From an uncultured Erythrobacteraceae bacterium (GTDB lineage: Bacteria; Pseudomonadota; Alphaproteobacteria; Sphingomonadales; Sphingomonadaceae), in NCBI GenBank assembly GCA_946482075.1, contig CAMLQG010000002.1, positions 1 to 64,000 of the forward strand: a DNA stretch of 64,000 bases. Direction: 5' to 3'. The position numbers and the translations under genes are program-made. The notes below the pieces were generated by a model that was not told the DNA's origin, made no database searches, and worked only from the letters and a program-made list of their open reading frames with translations. Each line of letters begins with the position of its first letter. The first letter of the stretch is position 1. This document shows, one piece after another, positions 48,201-57,145 of the stretch.

Positions 48201-48965
48201 ATGCCAGACTGGTGTTTCACCATGTTGAAGTCCAATCCTCTGCCACCTGCACTGCGAAAGCACCCTTCCGATCAGATCGGAACCTGTAGCGCGGAGCCAG
48301 AATATTACGCGTTCATGCTCGTGGCGGGAGACAGCGGACAACCGATCTTCCATCTGGAATCCATGTGGGTCGGCTGGCACGATTTCGGTCGTCGGATCGA
48401 AATTCGCCGCAGCCGGTTAGTCCGAGCTAGTTTTGCGGAGGGATGGCGGCATGTCGGCCTCCCCTATCGCTTCATCCGAAACAAAGAGGATTGGGTCGAG
48501 TATTTGCTCGTCGGCGGCGGCGCTCTGGTCGAGCGCGAACTCGCCGAGCGGATCATCCCCTATTACCTCAAAGATCATATAGCGTATCCCCATGGTGCAC
48601 GGAGCTTCAGTGACCCGGATTTGCTTGAACCGGGAGCTCTCAATAGGGCTCCCAGCGCAAAGTTGCGAATGGCGGTGCTCACGCGGGACAAGCGAAGATG
48701 TCGGATTTGCGGCAGGAGGCCTGAGGACCACCTCGATTTAGAGCTACATGTCCACCATATTCGGCCCTGGCGCGTGGGCGGGCTTACCAACGACTTTAAT
48801 CTGATCACCTTGTGTCAGACATGCCACAAGGGTCTTGATCCGCATTTTGACCCGACACTGTTCGATTATATCGAGACAGGTGAACGCTCATTTCTCAATC
48901 GCCTTCGCCGGGCGGTGGACAATTATCGGGGCGGGAGCGCCGGGCCACATAACGCGCGAAGCTGA
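48201..48965 (+). CDS. HNH endonuclease domain protein
   Basis: About 254 residues. The C-terminal HNH nuclease domain is clear: LRMAVLTRDKRRCRICG, then LHVHHIRPW, GLTNDFNLITLCQTCH, with four Cys as a zinc-binding frame and His-His as catalytic/metal residues. The N-terminal part (EYYAFMLVAGDSGQPIF...) has no recognised domain. The start is uncertain: candidate ATGs at 48042, 48144, 48201 and 48222 lack good ribosome sites, and the most upstream stretch overlaps transposase-like debris. It could be a defence nuclease or a selfish gene; no partner methylase is adjacent. Confidence 0.78.
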   Translation: MPDWCFTMLKSNPLPPALRKHPSDQIGTCSAEPEYYAFMLVAGDSGQPIFHLESMWVGWHDFGRRIEIRRSRLVRASFAEGWRHVGLPYRFIRNKEDWVEYLLVGGGALVERELAERIIPYYLKDHIAYPHGARSFSDPDLLEPGALNRAPSAKLRMAVLTRDKRRCRICGRRPEDHLDLELHVHHIRPWRVGGLTNDFNLITLCQTCHKGLDPHFDPTLFDYIETGERSFLNRLRRAVDNYRGGSAGPHNARS

Positions 48966-49163
48966 CCCGGATGTTGGCGCTGGCGATCATCGCCGCTTAG
49001 GGCCCGCGTAGGTCGCCGCGTCGCTCCAAACGTGAGGGGCTTTTTTCCAGGCAAACTTCAGCGATGTGAGTATCCGCTCCAGGATTTGGCCGTTCGAATG
49101 TCCAGCGGCAGTTCCTGAAAGCTGCCGCTCGTCGATATCCGCTTCCAGTGGATGAGTTGCTGA

Positions 49164-49859
49164 TCAATACTCGTCATGGACCTTTACCCAGCTCATGGTG
49201 CCATCGGTTTCGTTCCGACCCTTGGGCGTCAGGTCGAGCCAATTGAATGCGCCCATCAATAGCTCGGTGCCGCGATGATAGGTCGAGTAGCTATGGAAGG
49301 TGTCGCCGCGCTCGTCTTTCACGAAAACACTCAAGCCGAACATGTCGGAGGCGCGCTGGATCGTGGTCAGACCGAAGTTGTAGAGCGCACGTCCGGTCTC
49401 ACGGTCCTCCTGCGAGAACGACACGCCGAAATCATAGTTGAAGTCGCTCTCGACTGAACTCACCCAGGGAAAGGTCCAGCCCATTCGCACCCTGGCAGCC
49501 TGAATTTGCTCGACCGGCGCACGTGAGACTGCGGCAAGGCTGAGATCGGCATGCTCGAAATGCTGCCGGGCCGCATCGGCGTGGTCCATCGTGTAGGAGC
49601 AACCTGGACACAGATGATCCGAACCCGGCGTCAGCATGAAGTGATAGATGGCGAGCTGGCTGCGGTTCTCAAAGAGATCGCCCAGGGTGCGTGGGCCGTC
49701 TGGTCCCTGGAAGACATACGGTTTGTCGATCCGGACCCAGGGTAATCGCCGCCGCTCGGCGCGCAATTCGTCGAGCGCATGGGTCATGGCGCGCTCCTTC
49801 TCGAACAGCGCCTTACGTGCAGTCAACCATTCGTCGCGGGATACTGTCTGGTGTTGCAT
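49164..49859 (-). CDS. DUF899 thioredoxin-like protein
   Basis: A 231-residue protein of the DUF899 (AAC-Rx thioredoxin-like) family. Typical parts are SRDEWLTARKALFEKEKA-like N-terminus (here RKALFEKERAMTHALDELRA), RRLPWVRIDKPYVF and a CPGC pair in SDHLCPGCSYTMDH that could be redox-active. TYHRGTELLMGAFNWLDLTP near the C-terminus also fits. The start at 49859 leaves proper spacing to AGAGGAG; 49865 is an alternative. It probably forms an operon with the small membrane gene just upstream and is divergent from an HTH regulator. Confidence 0.9.
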   Translation of the reverse strand: MQHQTVSRDEWLTARKALFEKERAMTHALDELRAERRRLPWVRIDKPYVFQGPDGPRTLGDLFENRSQLAIYHFMLTPGSDHLCPGCSYTMDHADAARQHFEHADLSLAAVSRAPVEQIQAARVRMGWTFPWVSSVESDFNYDFGVSFSQEDRETGRALYNFGLTTIQRASDMFGLSVFVKDERGDTFHSYSTYHRGTELLMGAFNWLDLTPKGRNETDGTMSWVKVHDEY

Positions 49860-49882
49860 CGTCATTCTCCTCTGCTGGATAT

Positions 49883-50107
49883 TCAGCCGCGGCGGGCAAG
49901 GTCCAGCCAGCGCGGCAAGTGGAAAAGGCTCATGAGGACGTACATTGCGGTCATACTGTCGATCGGAAGCATGCGGGTGCCCGCCGCGCAAAGCCCCAGC
50001 GGCCGCGCATCAACTGTGGCGATCAGCGCCATCAACGCGAAGGTCGGCGATGCCGCGAGGCCGAGCCAGCGGACCTTGTCATGCGCCTTGTTTGTGGTGG
50101 CCGTCAT
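49883..50107 (-). CDS. Small membrane protein linked to DUF899 gene
   Basis: A 74-residue protein with two hydrophobic segments (about residues 12-32 and 48-63: WLGLAASPTFALMALIATVD and IDSMTAMYVLMSLFHLPRWL). The ATG at 50107 has GGAG seven bases upstream; 50113 is also possible. It lies 23 bases before the DUF899 start on the same strand. No family recognised; the pairing suggests a shared membrane-linked function. Confidence 0.68.
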   Translation of the reverse strand: MTATTNKAHDKVRWLGLAASPTFALMALIATVDARPLGLCAAGTRMLPIDSMTAMYVLMSLFHLPRWLDLARRG

Positions 50108-50192
50108 CGTCATGCTCCGGTTGTCCTTGGGTCGATCCGGAGCTTAGGGGCAGTGAAGGACGGGTGAGAGTTACAAGTGTGGCGGGATTTCG

Positions 50193-51413
50193 ATGGACTC
50201 ACTGATCACCGCCGCCGCCCGGTCGCTCGCTCAAGGCGATCCGCTCAGTGCCCTGAAGCGCATTGCGCTGCGCGAAGACCCGCCGGCAGTCGCCCTGCGC
50301 GGCACAGCGATGGCGCAACTCGGCGATCTGGTGAAAGCCAAGGAACTCCTGCGCCGGGCTGGGCGAGCCTTCGGTTCGCGGGAACCGATCGCCCGCGCGC
50401 GGTGCCATGTCGCCGAAGCCGAGATCGCGTTGGTTCTTCGCGACATCGGCGCGCCAATGCGCCACCTCAAGGACGCGCGAGAGATGCTCGGCCGGTATGG
50501 CGACCGCGCCAATGAGGCGCATGCCGGCTATCTGCTGGCGCGTCGACTTCTCCTGATCGGGCGAGTCGATGAAGCGCAAGCAATCCTCGAAGCGCTCGAT
50601 CCTAGTGCGCTCCCGCCCGCTTCGCGCGCGGGCGCCTGGCTGGTCGCCGCAGGCATCGCAATCCGGCGGATCGAAGCCGCACCGGCTCGAGCCGCACTCG
50701 ACAAGGCGGCGCTGGCGGCGGAGCAGACCAGCATTGCCGCACTTGTGGCGGAAGTCGAACGCGCCGTGCAGGCCTTCGAGGCGCCCGCTGCGCGGCTGGT
50801 GGCACGAAGCGAAGAGCGGCTACTCGGTTTGGGCGAGGTCGAGGCGCTGATCGCTTCGGATGCGCTTGTCGTCGATGCGACGCGATGTCTCGTCCGCATG
50901 AAACGAAAGATCATTCCCCTGGTAAGTCGCCCGGTGCTGTTCGCGTTGCTACGTGCTCTCGCCGAGGCATGGCCCGGCGACGTTTCGCGCGAGATCCTGC
51001 TTATGCGCGCCTTCCGCGCGCGTCAGGCAGACGAATCTCATCGCGCGCGTCTGCGCGTTGAAATCGGCCGACTGCGGTCCGAACTGGGCACATTCGCGGG
51101 AGTCCAGGCGACCGAGAGCGGCTTCGTGCTTGAGCCTGGCGGCGCGTGCCGGGTGGTCGTGCTAATGCCACCCCGGGAAAACGAGCACGCCGATGTGCTG
51201 GCGCTGCTCGCCGACGGGGAGGCTTGGTCCAGCTCGGCGCTGGCGCTCGCACTCGACATCAGTCCGCGCACCGTTCAACGCGCGCTGGAGGCTCTTGCCA
51301 CGGCAGGCAAGGTCGACTCCTTCGGTCGAGGCCGGGCCTGCCGCTGGATGGCGCGTCAGGTGCCTGGTTTCCCGACAAGCTTGTTACTCCCGGCACCGCT
51401 GCCGACCGGTTAG
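50193..51413 (+). CDS. Helix-turn-helix regulator with TPR-like N-terminus
   Basis: A 406-residue protein. Residues 1-200 are Ala/Arg/Leu-rich helical repeats (DPLSALKRIALREDPPAVAL, LGDLVKAKELLRRAGRAFG), resembling TPR units. A winged-helix-like region follows at about 230-310, and a C-terminal helix-turn-helix is clear in SSSALALALDISPRTVQRAL. It is divergent from the DUF899 operon (80-base gap) and probably controls it. Ligand and target unknown. Confidence 0.78.
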   Translation: MDSLITAAARSLAQGDPLSALKRIALREDPPAVALRGTAMAQLGDLVKAKELLRRAGRAFGSREPIARARCHVAEAEIALVLRDIGAPMRHLKDAREMLGRYGDRANEAHAGYLLARRLLLIGRVDEAQAILEALDPSALPPASRAGAWLVAAGIAIRRIEAAPARAALDKAALAAEQTSIAALVAEVERAVQAFEAPAARLVARSEERLLGLGEVEALIASDALVVDATRCLVRMKRKIIPLVSRPVLFALLRALAEAWPGDVSREILLMRAFRARQADESHRARLRVEIGRLRSELGTFAGVQATESGFVLEPGGACRVVVLMPPRENEHADVLALLADGEAWSSSALALALDISPRTVQRALEALATAGKVDSFGRGRACRWMARQVPGFPTSLLLPAPLPTG

Positions 51414-51470
51414 CCTCCTCATCATCAAACGAGGCAACGATCCGCCTTTTCATGATAAGGAGTATGCATT

Positions 51471-52121
51471 GTGAGACATTCCGTAGCCGAGATCCTCCGC
51501 GAGTACGGGCCCTTTCCCGGCAAGGAGGCCGTCCATGGGGTCAGCTACGATGGAGAGCGCGTCTGGTTTGCGACCGGCGACCGGGTGAACGCACTCGATC
51601 CCGATAGCGGAACGATCACCGGCGCGATCGAGGTGCCGGCGCATGCGGGCACTGCCTTCGACGGCACCCATCTGTATCAGATCGCCGAGGCGGTGATCCG
51701 CAAGATCGACCGAAAAACCGGCGAAGTCGTCGCCACCATCCCCGCGCCCGGCAATGGTGGGGATTCGGGCCTCGCTTGGGGGGAGGGGTCACTTTGGGTG
51801 GGTCAACACCGCGACCGCAAGATCCACCAGATCGATCCCGAGACGGGCGCGGTGCTGCGCACCATCGTATCCGATCGCTTCGTCACCGGCGTCAGCTGGG
51901 TCGATGGTGAGCTTTGGCATGGCACCTGGGAAGAGGATGCGAGCGACATCCGCCGCATCGATCCGGAGAGTGGTGAGGTGTTTCAACGGCTCGACATGCC
52001 CCCCGGCACCGGCGTCTCAGGCCTGGAATCGGACCGCGAAGACCGCTTTTTCTGCGGCGGGGGCGGCAGTGGCAAGGTTCGGGTGGTGCGCGCCGGCAGG
52101 AGCCGGTCGGGTGACGGCTAA
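51471..52121 (+). CDS. Beta-propeller (Vgb lyase/glutamine cyclotransferase-like) protein
   Basis: A 216-residue protein with repeated blade-like segments (VSYDGERVWFATGDRVNALD, TAFDGTHLYQIAEAVIRKID, LAWGEGSLWVGQHRDRKIHQ, VSWVDGELWHGTWEEDASDI), each ending with I-D-P or similar. The four or five repeats match the Vgb/SGL-type propellers. No signal peptide, so cytoplasmic. It starts with GTG at 51471 with AAGGAG eight bases before. It follows the HTH gene by 57 bases on the same strand, so it may belong to the DUF899 module. Confidence 0.75.
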   Translation: MRHSVAEILREYGPFPGKEAVHGVSYDGERVWFATGDRVNALDPDSGTITGAIEVPAHAGTAFDGTHLYQIAEAVIRKIDRKTGEVVATIPAPGNGGDSGLAWGEGSLWVGQHRDRKIHQIDPETGAVLRTIVSDRFVTGVSWVDGELWHGTWEEDASDIRRIDPESGEVFQRLDMPPGTGVSGLESDREDRFFCGGGGSGKVRVVRAGRSRSGDG

Positions 52122-52580
52122 ACCGATTTTCACGCTCTCGACGGCGGCCAAGCGCGGCTTTTGGGTTGGTATCGATGCGCAAATTCAATTTTCTACTTCC
52201 GCTGACATCCCGGTCATTAAGTACGTCTGTCGTGCTACCCGTAAGCGGACATCGAGCGTCGTTATCGTTCTCGACAGTAGCACATGATGATGATCACTTC
52301 ATTTATGCCGCGAAGGTGCGTTTTCGTCTGGTGCCCGGCATCTGTGAGGACGCCATACAACGTCGTCGAGAGGCTCGAAGCCCGACGCGTGGATCATGAG
52401 TCAGGCATTTCCCCAGTATTCTCTCTGAAGAAAACACATTGCGGCACGAACACTGCACAAATCGTGCTTGAACTCGTTGCACCCCGAACCCGCCACACCC
52501 TATCATAAGTAGGGTTCAATCGTTGGCGCGTGACATCCATTCTGAGAAAATATCCATTGGGATATTTCAGGAGGATAATC
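52122..52580. other. Intergenic gap
   Basis: About 460 bases with lower GC than the flanks. Short frames on both strands are not supported by ribosome sites or family patterns. It may contain the promoter of the DUF4168 gene. Confidence 0.45.
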
Positions 52581-52931
52581 ATGAACTTTGCCTGGAAGGC
52601 TTCTCTGGCCGCTATCGGCGGATTGATTTTTATGCCGGCAGCCTATTCGCAACCCGCAGATCCCGCCCCGAACTCGCCACCCGCTGCCCAGGGCAGCTTC
52701 ACACAGGACGACATCCAGAAGTTCGCGAAGTCGGTCCTTGAGGTGAACAAGATTCAGGCCGACACCGCAACCCCCGCGGCGGACAAGCAAGCAAAGATGC
52801 TAGCGGCCGTGCAAAAGAATGGTTTGGATCCGGCAAAATTCGACGCCATCGCTCAGGCGGCGCAAAGCGATCCTGACCTCAGGAAACAGATTCAGATCGC
52901 TGCGGCCTCCCAGCAGCAGTCCCGACCCTGA
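52581..52931 (+). CDS. DUF4168-family periplasmic protein
   Basis: A 116-residue protein with a Sec signal peptide (MNFAWKASLAAIGGLIFMPA, cleavage near YSQ), a Pro-rich linker and the DUF4168-like helical region SFTQDDIQKFAKSVLEVNKI followed by KFDAIAQAAQSDPDLRKQIQ. The start at 52581 has CAGGAGGATAA directly upstream. Function unknown; such proteins are usually secreted. Confidence 0.82.
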   Translation: MNFAWKASLAAIGGLIFMPAAYSQPADPAPNSPPAAQGSFTQDDIQKFAKSVLEVNKIQADTATPAADKQAKMLAAVQKNGLDPAKFDAIAQAAQSDPDLRKQIQIAAASQQQSRP

Positions 52932-53062
52932 GCGCCCTACGCGGAACCTCCCGCCGAGCATGGCTTCCGGCACGTCTGGGCGGATCGTATGCCGAGGCTT
53001 GTAACGGCCAATCAATTCAGCTGATTTCGCCGCACACGATATAGAGCGAGGCGAGGAGCGCC

Positions 53063-54505
53063 GTGACAGCTACGAGCATGCCTCGCATCGTCGTAACCAA
53101 CGTTCCTGCTCGTCTCGACCGATTGCCTTGGGGCAAGTTTCATTGGCTGGTGGTCATCGCGCTCGGCATAACGTGGATACTTGATGGACTGGAAGTGACG
53201 CTGTCCGGCTCGGTCGCGGGCGCGCTTCGGGAAAGCCCGATGCTTGCATTCTCCGCTGCCGACGTCGGCTTTGCCAACAGCGCCTACCTCGCCGGTGCTG
53301 TCATAGGTTCGCTGTTCTTCGGCTGGCTCACCGACCGTCTCGGGCGAAAGCGGCTCTTCAGTATCACGCTGTCGCTTTACCTCATGGCGACAGCTGGAAC
53401 GGCGTTGGCTTGGGACCTGCCGACTTTTGCGATCATGCGCTTTCTCACCGGGGCTGGTATTGGCGGGGAATATAGCGCGATCAACTCCGCTATTCAGGAG
53501 CTAATCCCGGCACGTCGGCGCGGCTGGACAGACCTTGTCATCAACGGCAGCTTCTGGGTGGGTGCGGCACTGGCTGGCGGCCTTTCGATCGTGTTGCTCG
53601 ATCCACGTTTGTTCGATCCCGACATTGGCTGGCGCCTAGTCTTCTTCGGCGGTGCCGCGATCGGGCTCGTTATTCTCTATCTGCGCCGCTTTTTGCCTGA
53701 AAGCCCGCGATGGTTGATCATCCATGGTCATCCCGAAGCCGCCGAAAGGATCGTCACAACGATCGAAACAAAATTGGTACAACAGGGTCATGTGCTGGCC
53801 CCCGTCACTGATATGGCGCGCCTGAGCAGTCGTCGCTCGACATCGCTCGGCGAAGTCTTCCACACCATCGTCCGCAGCTACCCACAGCGGGCAGTCCTGG
53901 GCCTCTGCCTGATGATGGCTCAGGCCTTCTTCTACAACGCGATCTTCTTCACCTATGCGATGATGCTCTCCGATTTCTATGGCGTGCCTTCGCAGCGGGC
54001 CGGCTGGTACGTTCTGCCCTTCGCGCTCGGTAATGTGCTGGGTCCACTGCTGCTCGGCCGGCTGTTCGATACGATCGGACGCAAGCCGATGATTATCTTC
54101 ACTTATGGCGCATCGGCGATCCTGCTTGCCGCCACAGGGCTTCTGTTCCGATACGGGGTGCTCGACGCGATGTCGCAAACGCTCTGCTGGAGCGTGACGT
54201 TCTTCTTCGCGTCCGCCGCCGCATCCTCCGCCTATCTCACCATTGCCGAGTGCTTTCCGCTCGAGATCCGGGCGCTCGCCATTGCGATCTTCTATGCGCT
54301 GGGTACCGGCATCGGTGGGGTCGTCGCGCCCTGGCTGTTCGGACTGCTGATAGAGAGCGGGTCACGCGGCCAGGTGCTCGCCGGCTATCTGCTGGCGTCG
54401 GGTCTGATGGCGCTTGCGGCAATCGTCGCAGGGTGCCTCGGCATTCGCAGCGAACGACAGCCACTCGAAACTGTCGCTCGACCACTCTCCTGGCATAACG
54501 AATAG
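53063..54505 (+). CDS. MFS transporter (sugar/aromatic-acid porter type)
   Basis: A 480-residue twelve-helix major facilitator. Motif A between helices 2 and 3 reads GWLTDRLGRKRLF, and RFLPESPRWLIIHGH marks the middle region, as in sugar porter and aromatic acid:H+ symporter (AAHS) families. The first helix is followed by D-G-L-E (ITWILDGLEVTLSG), frequent in the metabolite:H+ symporters. It starts with GTG at 53063. No neighbouring enzyme identifies the substrate. Confidence 0.9.
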   Translation: MTATSMPRIVVTNVPARLDRLPWGKFHWLVVIALGITWILDGLEVTLSGSVAGALRESPMLAFSAADVGFANSAYLAGAVIGSLFFGWLTDRLGRKRLFSITLSLYLMATAGTALAWDLPTFAIMRFLTGAGIGGEYSAINSAIQELIPARRRGWTDLVINGSFWVGAALAGGLSIVLLDPRLFDPDIGWRLVFFGGAAIGLVILYLRRFLPESPRWLIIHGHPEAAERIVTTIETKLVQQGHVLAPVTDMARLSSRRSTSLGEVFHTIVRSYPQRAVLGLCLMMAQAFFYNAIFFTYAMMLSDFYGVPSQRAGWYVLPFALGNVLGPLLLGRLFDTIGRKPMIIFTYGASAILLAATGLLFRYGVLDAMSQTLCWSVTFFFASAAASSAYLTIAECFPLEIRALAIAIFYALGTGIGGVVAPWLFGLLIESGSRGQVLAGYLLASGLMALAAIVAGCLGIRSERQPLETVARPLSWHNE

Positions 54506-54697
54506 CCCGAGCTATCCTGCTAAGTCGACGATCGCCAGTTCTTTCGGCATCTGACAAAACGTTAAATTGAGTTCGAAGCTTCCGGTTCGGGCAAAATCGT
54601 GACCCAATAGAATACCGCTCGATCGGTACAGTTTGTAAGGCCCTGAACGAACGGCTGGTTTCGGATAGCTCATTCTGAGCTGGGGAACAGAAGCTAT

Positions 54698-55390
54698 TCA
54701 GGGTGATGAGAGCCTTACACCTGCGGGATCAGGATGCTCCTCGTCTATCGATCTGATCCTGTCCCGCGCCCGTTCTCGCAACGACGATGCCAGCTCCGTC
54801 ATCGTCGAGAGGGCAAAGATTTCTTCCCTTGTCGCGCGACCTCGATTGACGATGGAAACGAGCCGGGAGAATCGGAACTCCGGCCGTGGGCGATCGACGA
54901 GCAGGACCTCGTCTCCGGCCCCGAGGTCGCCCGATTCAAGCACGCGATAATACCATCCCGCCCGACCGGACTCGATCATCGCTTTTGGCAATCGATTGTC
55001 ACCAAAATACAGGGCGAACTTGAAGCACGGCTGCCGTGGTTGGCAGATCTGCAAGAGGGCGCTTCCGATGCGATGCACGTCGCCTACGAAAATTTCTTCT
55101 TCGTCCAGTCCGTCAATTGTCAGATTCTCCCCGAATCCGCCGGCGGTGAAGAGAGCCGTGTGCTCGGGAAACTCCGCCTGCCAGGCGGAATAGTGGCGAG
55201 CCGCATAGGCATAAACGGCCTTTTCCGGCCCGCCGTGAACGGTCAGGTCCGCTTGCTCGTCTCCTGACAAGCCCGCCTTCGTAACGCCAACCCGTTGGGG
55301 CACCGTTCGTTTCACGTAGGCGCTGGACACTCGGTCTGGCCCCAGAGGCGCGATACGACCGATTTGCACAGAGCGAAGTCTGATCGTCAT
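54698..55390 (-). CDS. MOSC-domain protein (YiiM-like)
   Basis: A 230-residue MOSC (molybdenum cofactor sulfurase C-terminal) protein. VGVTKAGLSGDEQADLTVHGGPEKAVYAY, GGFGENLTIDG, IGSALLQICQPRQPCFK with the conserved Cys, and AGWYYRVLESG are diagnostic. YiiM-type proteins reduce N-hydroxylated bases using Moco or bind Moco. It stands alone. Confidence 0.93.
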   Translation of the reverse strand: MTIRLRSVQIGRIAPLGPDRVSSAYVKRTVPQRVGVTKAGLSGDEQADLTVHGGPEKAVYAYAARHYSAWQAEFPEHTALFTAGGFGENLTIDGLDEEEIFVGDVHRIGSALLQICQPRQPCFKFALYFGDNRLPKAMIESGRAGWYYRVLESGDLGAGDEVLLVDRPRPEFRFSRLVSIVNRGRATREEIFALSTMTELASSLRERARDRIRSIDEEHPDPAGVRLSSP

Positions 55391-55485
55391 CCTCTAACTC
55401 TAGGCGCCGCTCGCGCCGACATCCAGACGGAATGTGAACGACCGAAAGTGGAGCCGTAGCCGTCGGGCGGCATTCGCCGGGCGAG

Positions 55486-56003
55486 TTCAACGGGTCATCG
55501 CAACACCATCTAATCCGGGAGGATAAGGAGGTGTTAGATGGTGGTATCGCGGGTTCGGTTCACGCCGCAGGAGAGAGCTCAACTCTGGGAACGCTGGCGC
55601 AAGGGCGAAAGCGTCGGGTCGATCTCGCGGGTGCTGGAGCGCCGCAACAAGGCCGGTGTCCAGCGGATCGTGGCTCTGCATGGCGGTATTGCGCCAGCAC
55701 AGCAGCGTAAATCCTCAACAACGCTCGAGCTGGAAGAGCGCGAGGAGATCTCTCGCGCGGGATCGCGGCAGGCAGGTCGTGCAGGTCTACTTCTGCGATC
55801 TTCGCAGCCCCTGGCAGCGGGGCAGTAACGAGAACACCCACGGCCTGCTCCGACAATACTTCCCGCGAGGGACCGACCTGTCCCGCATCTCGCAACGCCA
55901 ACTCGCCGCCGTTGCCATGAGGCTCAACCAGCGCCCTCGAAAGACATTGGACTTCGAGACACCCGCCGATAGATTACGAGCAGTGTTGCGATGACCCGTT
56001 GAA
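55486..56003 (+). mobile_element. Internally deleted IS30-type insertion element (518 bp)
   Basis: Bounded by a perfect 21-bp inverted repeat: TTCAACGGGTCATCGCAACAC at 55486-55506 and its complement at 55983-56003; allowing one indel the match extends outwards to GGCGAG/CTCGCC. A full IS30 element is about 1.1 kb; here the middle of the transposase gene is missing. Both ends are intact, so it could be moved by a related transposase in trans. Confidence 0.82.
55538..55994 (+). pseudogene. IS30 transposase, central part deleted
   Basis: The first 70 residues (MVVSRVRFTPQERAQLWERW, ELEEREEIS) are the helix-turn-helix N-terminus of an IS30 transposase. From about 55775 a different frame encodes its C-terminus (VQVYFCDLRSPWQRGSNENT, GLLRQYFPRGTDLS, LNQRPRKTLDFETPADRL). 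The joint removes the central DDE core (about 600 bases) and shifts the frame, so no active enzyme is made. Confidence 0.85.
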
Positions 56004-56234
56004 ACTCGCCGTCGGGCTCCAGTCATTAGCTCGAAGCCCCAAAAATGACCGCCTCCGCCAACATGTCGGACGTTGGGGGCGGCGCCTGTGACCTTGAAAC
56101 CTGCCATTCGTTCATGCGACCCGAGCGCAGGAACCGGGTGGTCAGCAGATATTTCTTGCCGCCACGCCTTACGTGGTCATCTTCCCAAACCGGACAGAAC
56201 AGGTGACGCTAGCTGAATGGGGAGGACAGGGACC

Positions 56235-56726
56235 ATGGTGTTGGAACGAGACTATCAGGACAAGCTAGACATCACCGAGCTGCTGTATCGCTACGCACTT
56301 GTGGTCGATACCAACAACTTTGCGCAAATGACTGACATATTCACACCCGATGCCACTTTTATTCTCGTGGGGATGGAGGCGGCGGAATGGCGGTGGTCGG
56401 TGCTCGAGTACTGCGCGTTCGTCTCAGCGATCGTACAGCAATGCGACTGGGTGGTGCATCACACTAACAATGTGATCGTTGATGTGAGTGGCGATACGGC
56501 CTCGGCAATCAGCAATCTCAGCACAGCCTACGGCGTGAAGGCTGGCGAGCATGTAGCGCAATTCGGAATACACGCAGATCGACCGATCGATGTTTCGATC
56601 GGAGCCCGCTATCGTGATCGCCTTGTCCGCACGGAGGCCGGATGGAGAATTGCCGAACGGATTTGCGAGGCACTCTATCAACGCGAGACGATCGTTGAAC
56701 GCTTATCGAATGCTGCGACGGGCTGA
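56235..56726 (+). CDS. NTF2-like/SnoaL-fold protein
   Basis: A 163-residue member of the NTF2-like family (SnoaL_4 type: steroid isomerase/ring-hydroxylating-beta-like). Family pattern: [46 protein letters not shown] and [20 protein letters not shown]. The start at 56235 is separated by about eight bases from GGGGAGGA; an ATG at 56217 is possible. Its end overlaps the tail of a decayed cupin gene on the other strand. Substrate unknown. Confidence 0.85.
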   Translation: MVLERDYQDKLDITELLYRYALVVDTNNFAQMTDIFTPDATFILVGMEAAEWRWSVLEYCAFVSAIVQQCDWVVHHTNNVIVDVSGDTASAISNLSTAYGVKAGEHVAQFGIHADRPIDVSIGARYRDRLVRTEAGWRIAERICEALYQRETIVERLSNAATG

Positions 56727-57145
56727 CGCGTTTCGGTGTTAGTCAACCCTCCACCACTTACCGGATGACGTGTCGCACCGTGCCAATGCTTGTGCTCGGC
56801 CGGGCACCACAGAACATCGCCGGCCTGGAATTCCAGCTTGGATCCCCCCTCGATCTGGGTCCAGCCAACGCCTTCGGTAACGATCAAGGTCTGGCCCGCC
56901 GGATGGGTATGCTAGGCAATGCGCGCATTCGGTTCGAAGTGAACGATGGCACCGCTGACACGCGACGGCTCGGGCCGCTGAAATTGTCCTGTGACGGTGA
57001 CTTTGCCGGTGAAGAATTGCTCAGGGCCCGGAACGCTCTGAAGGGCCGCCTTGCGAGTGATTTCCATGGAAGGGCGCTCCTTTGAATTCGAAGCAAGCGC
57101 AGTGATGGTCGTGAACAGGGCGACGAGGCGTGCGGTTCCTATCAT
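56678..57145 (-). pseudogene. Cupin-domain protein broken by an amber codon
   Basis: One frame runs MIGTARLVALFTTITALASN (signal peptide), GKVTVTGQFQRPEPSRVSGA, IVHFEPNARIA, then TAG at 56912-56914, then [40 protein letters not shown]. The TAG sits where the family has Trp before H-T-H, so a single G-to-A change explains it. The C-terminus after HGAT is also replaced by unrelated residues. The start overlaps the stop of the upstream hydrolase by four bases, so it was once the third gene of the operon. Confidence 0.82.

Noticed and set aside
38732..48965. A duplicated tRNA-Thr 3' end that would mark the far end of an integrated element.
   Set aside because: I could not find a second copy of the T-arm/acceptor sequence in the window; it may lie outside or be lost.
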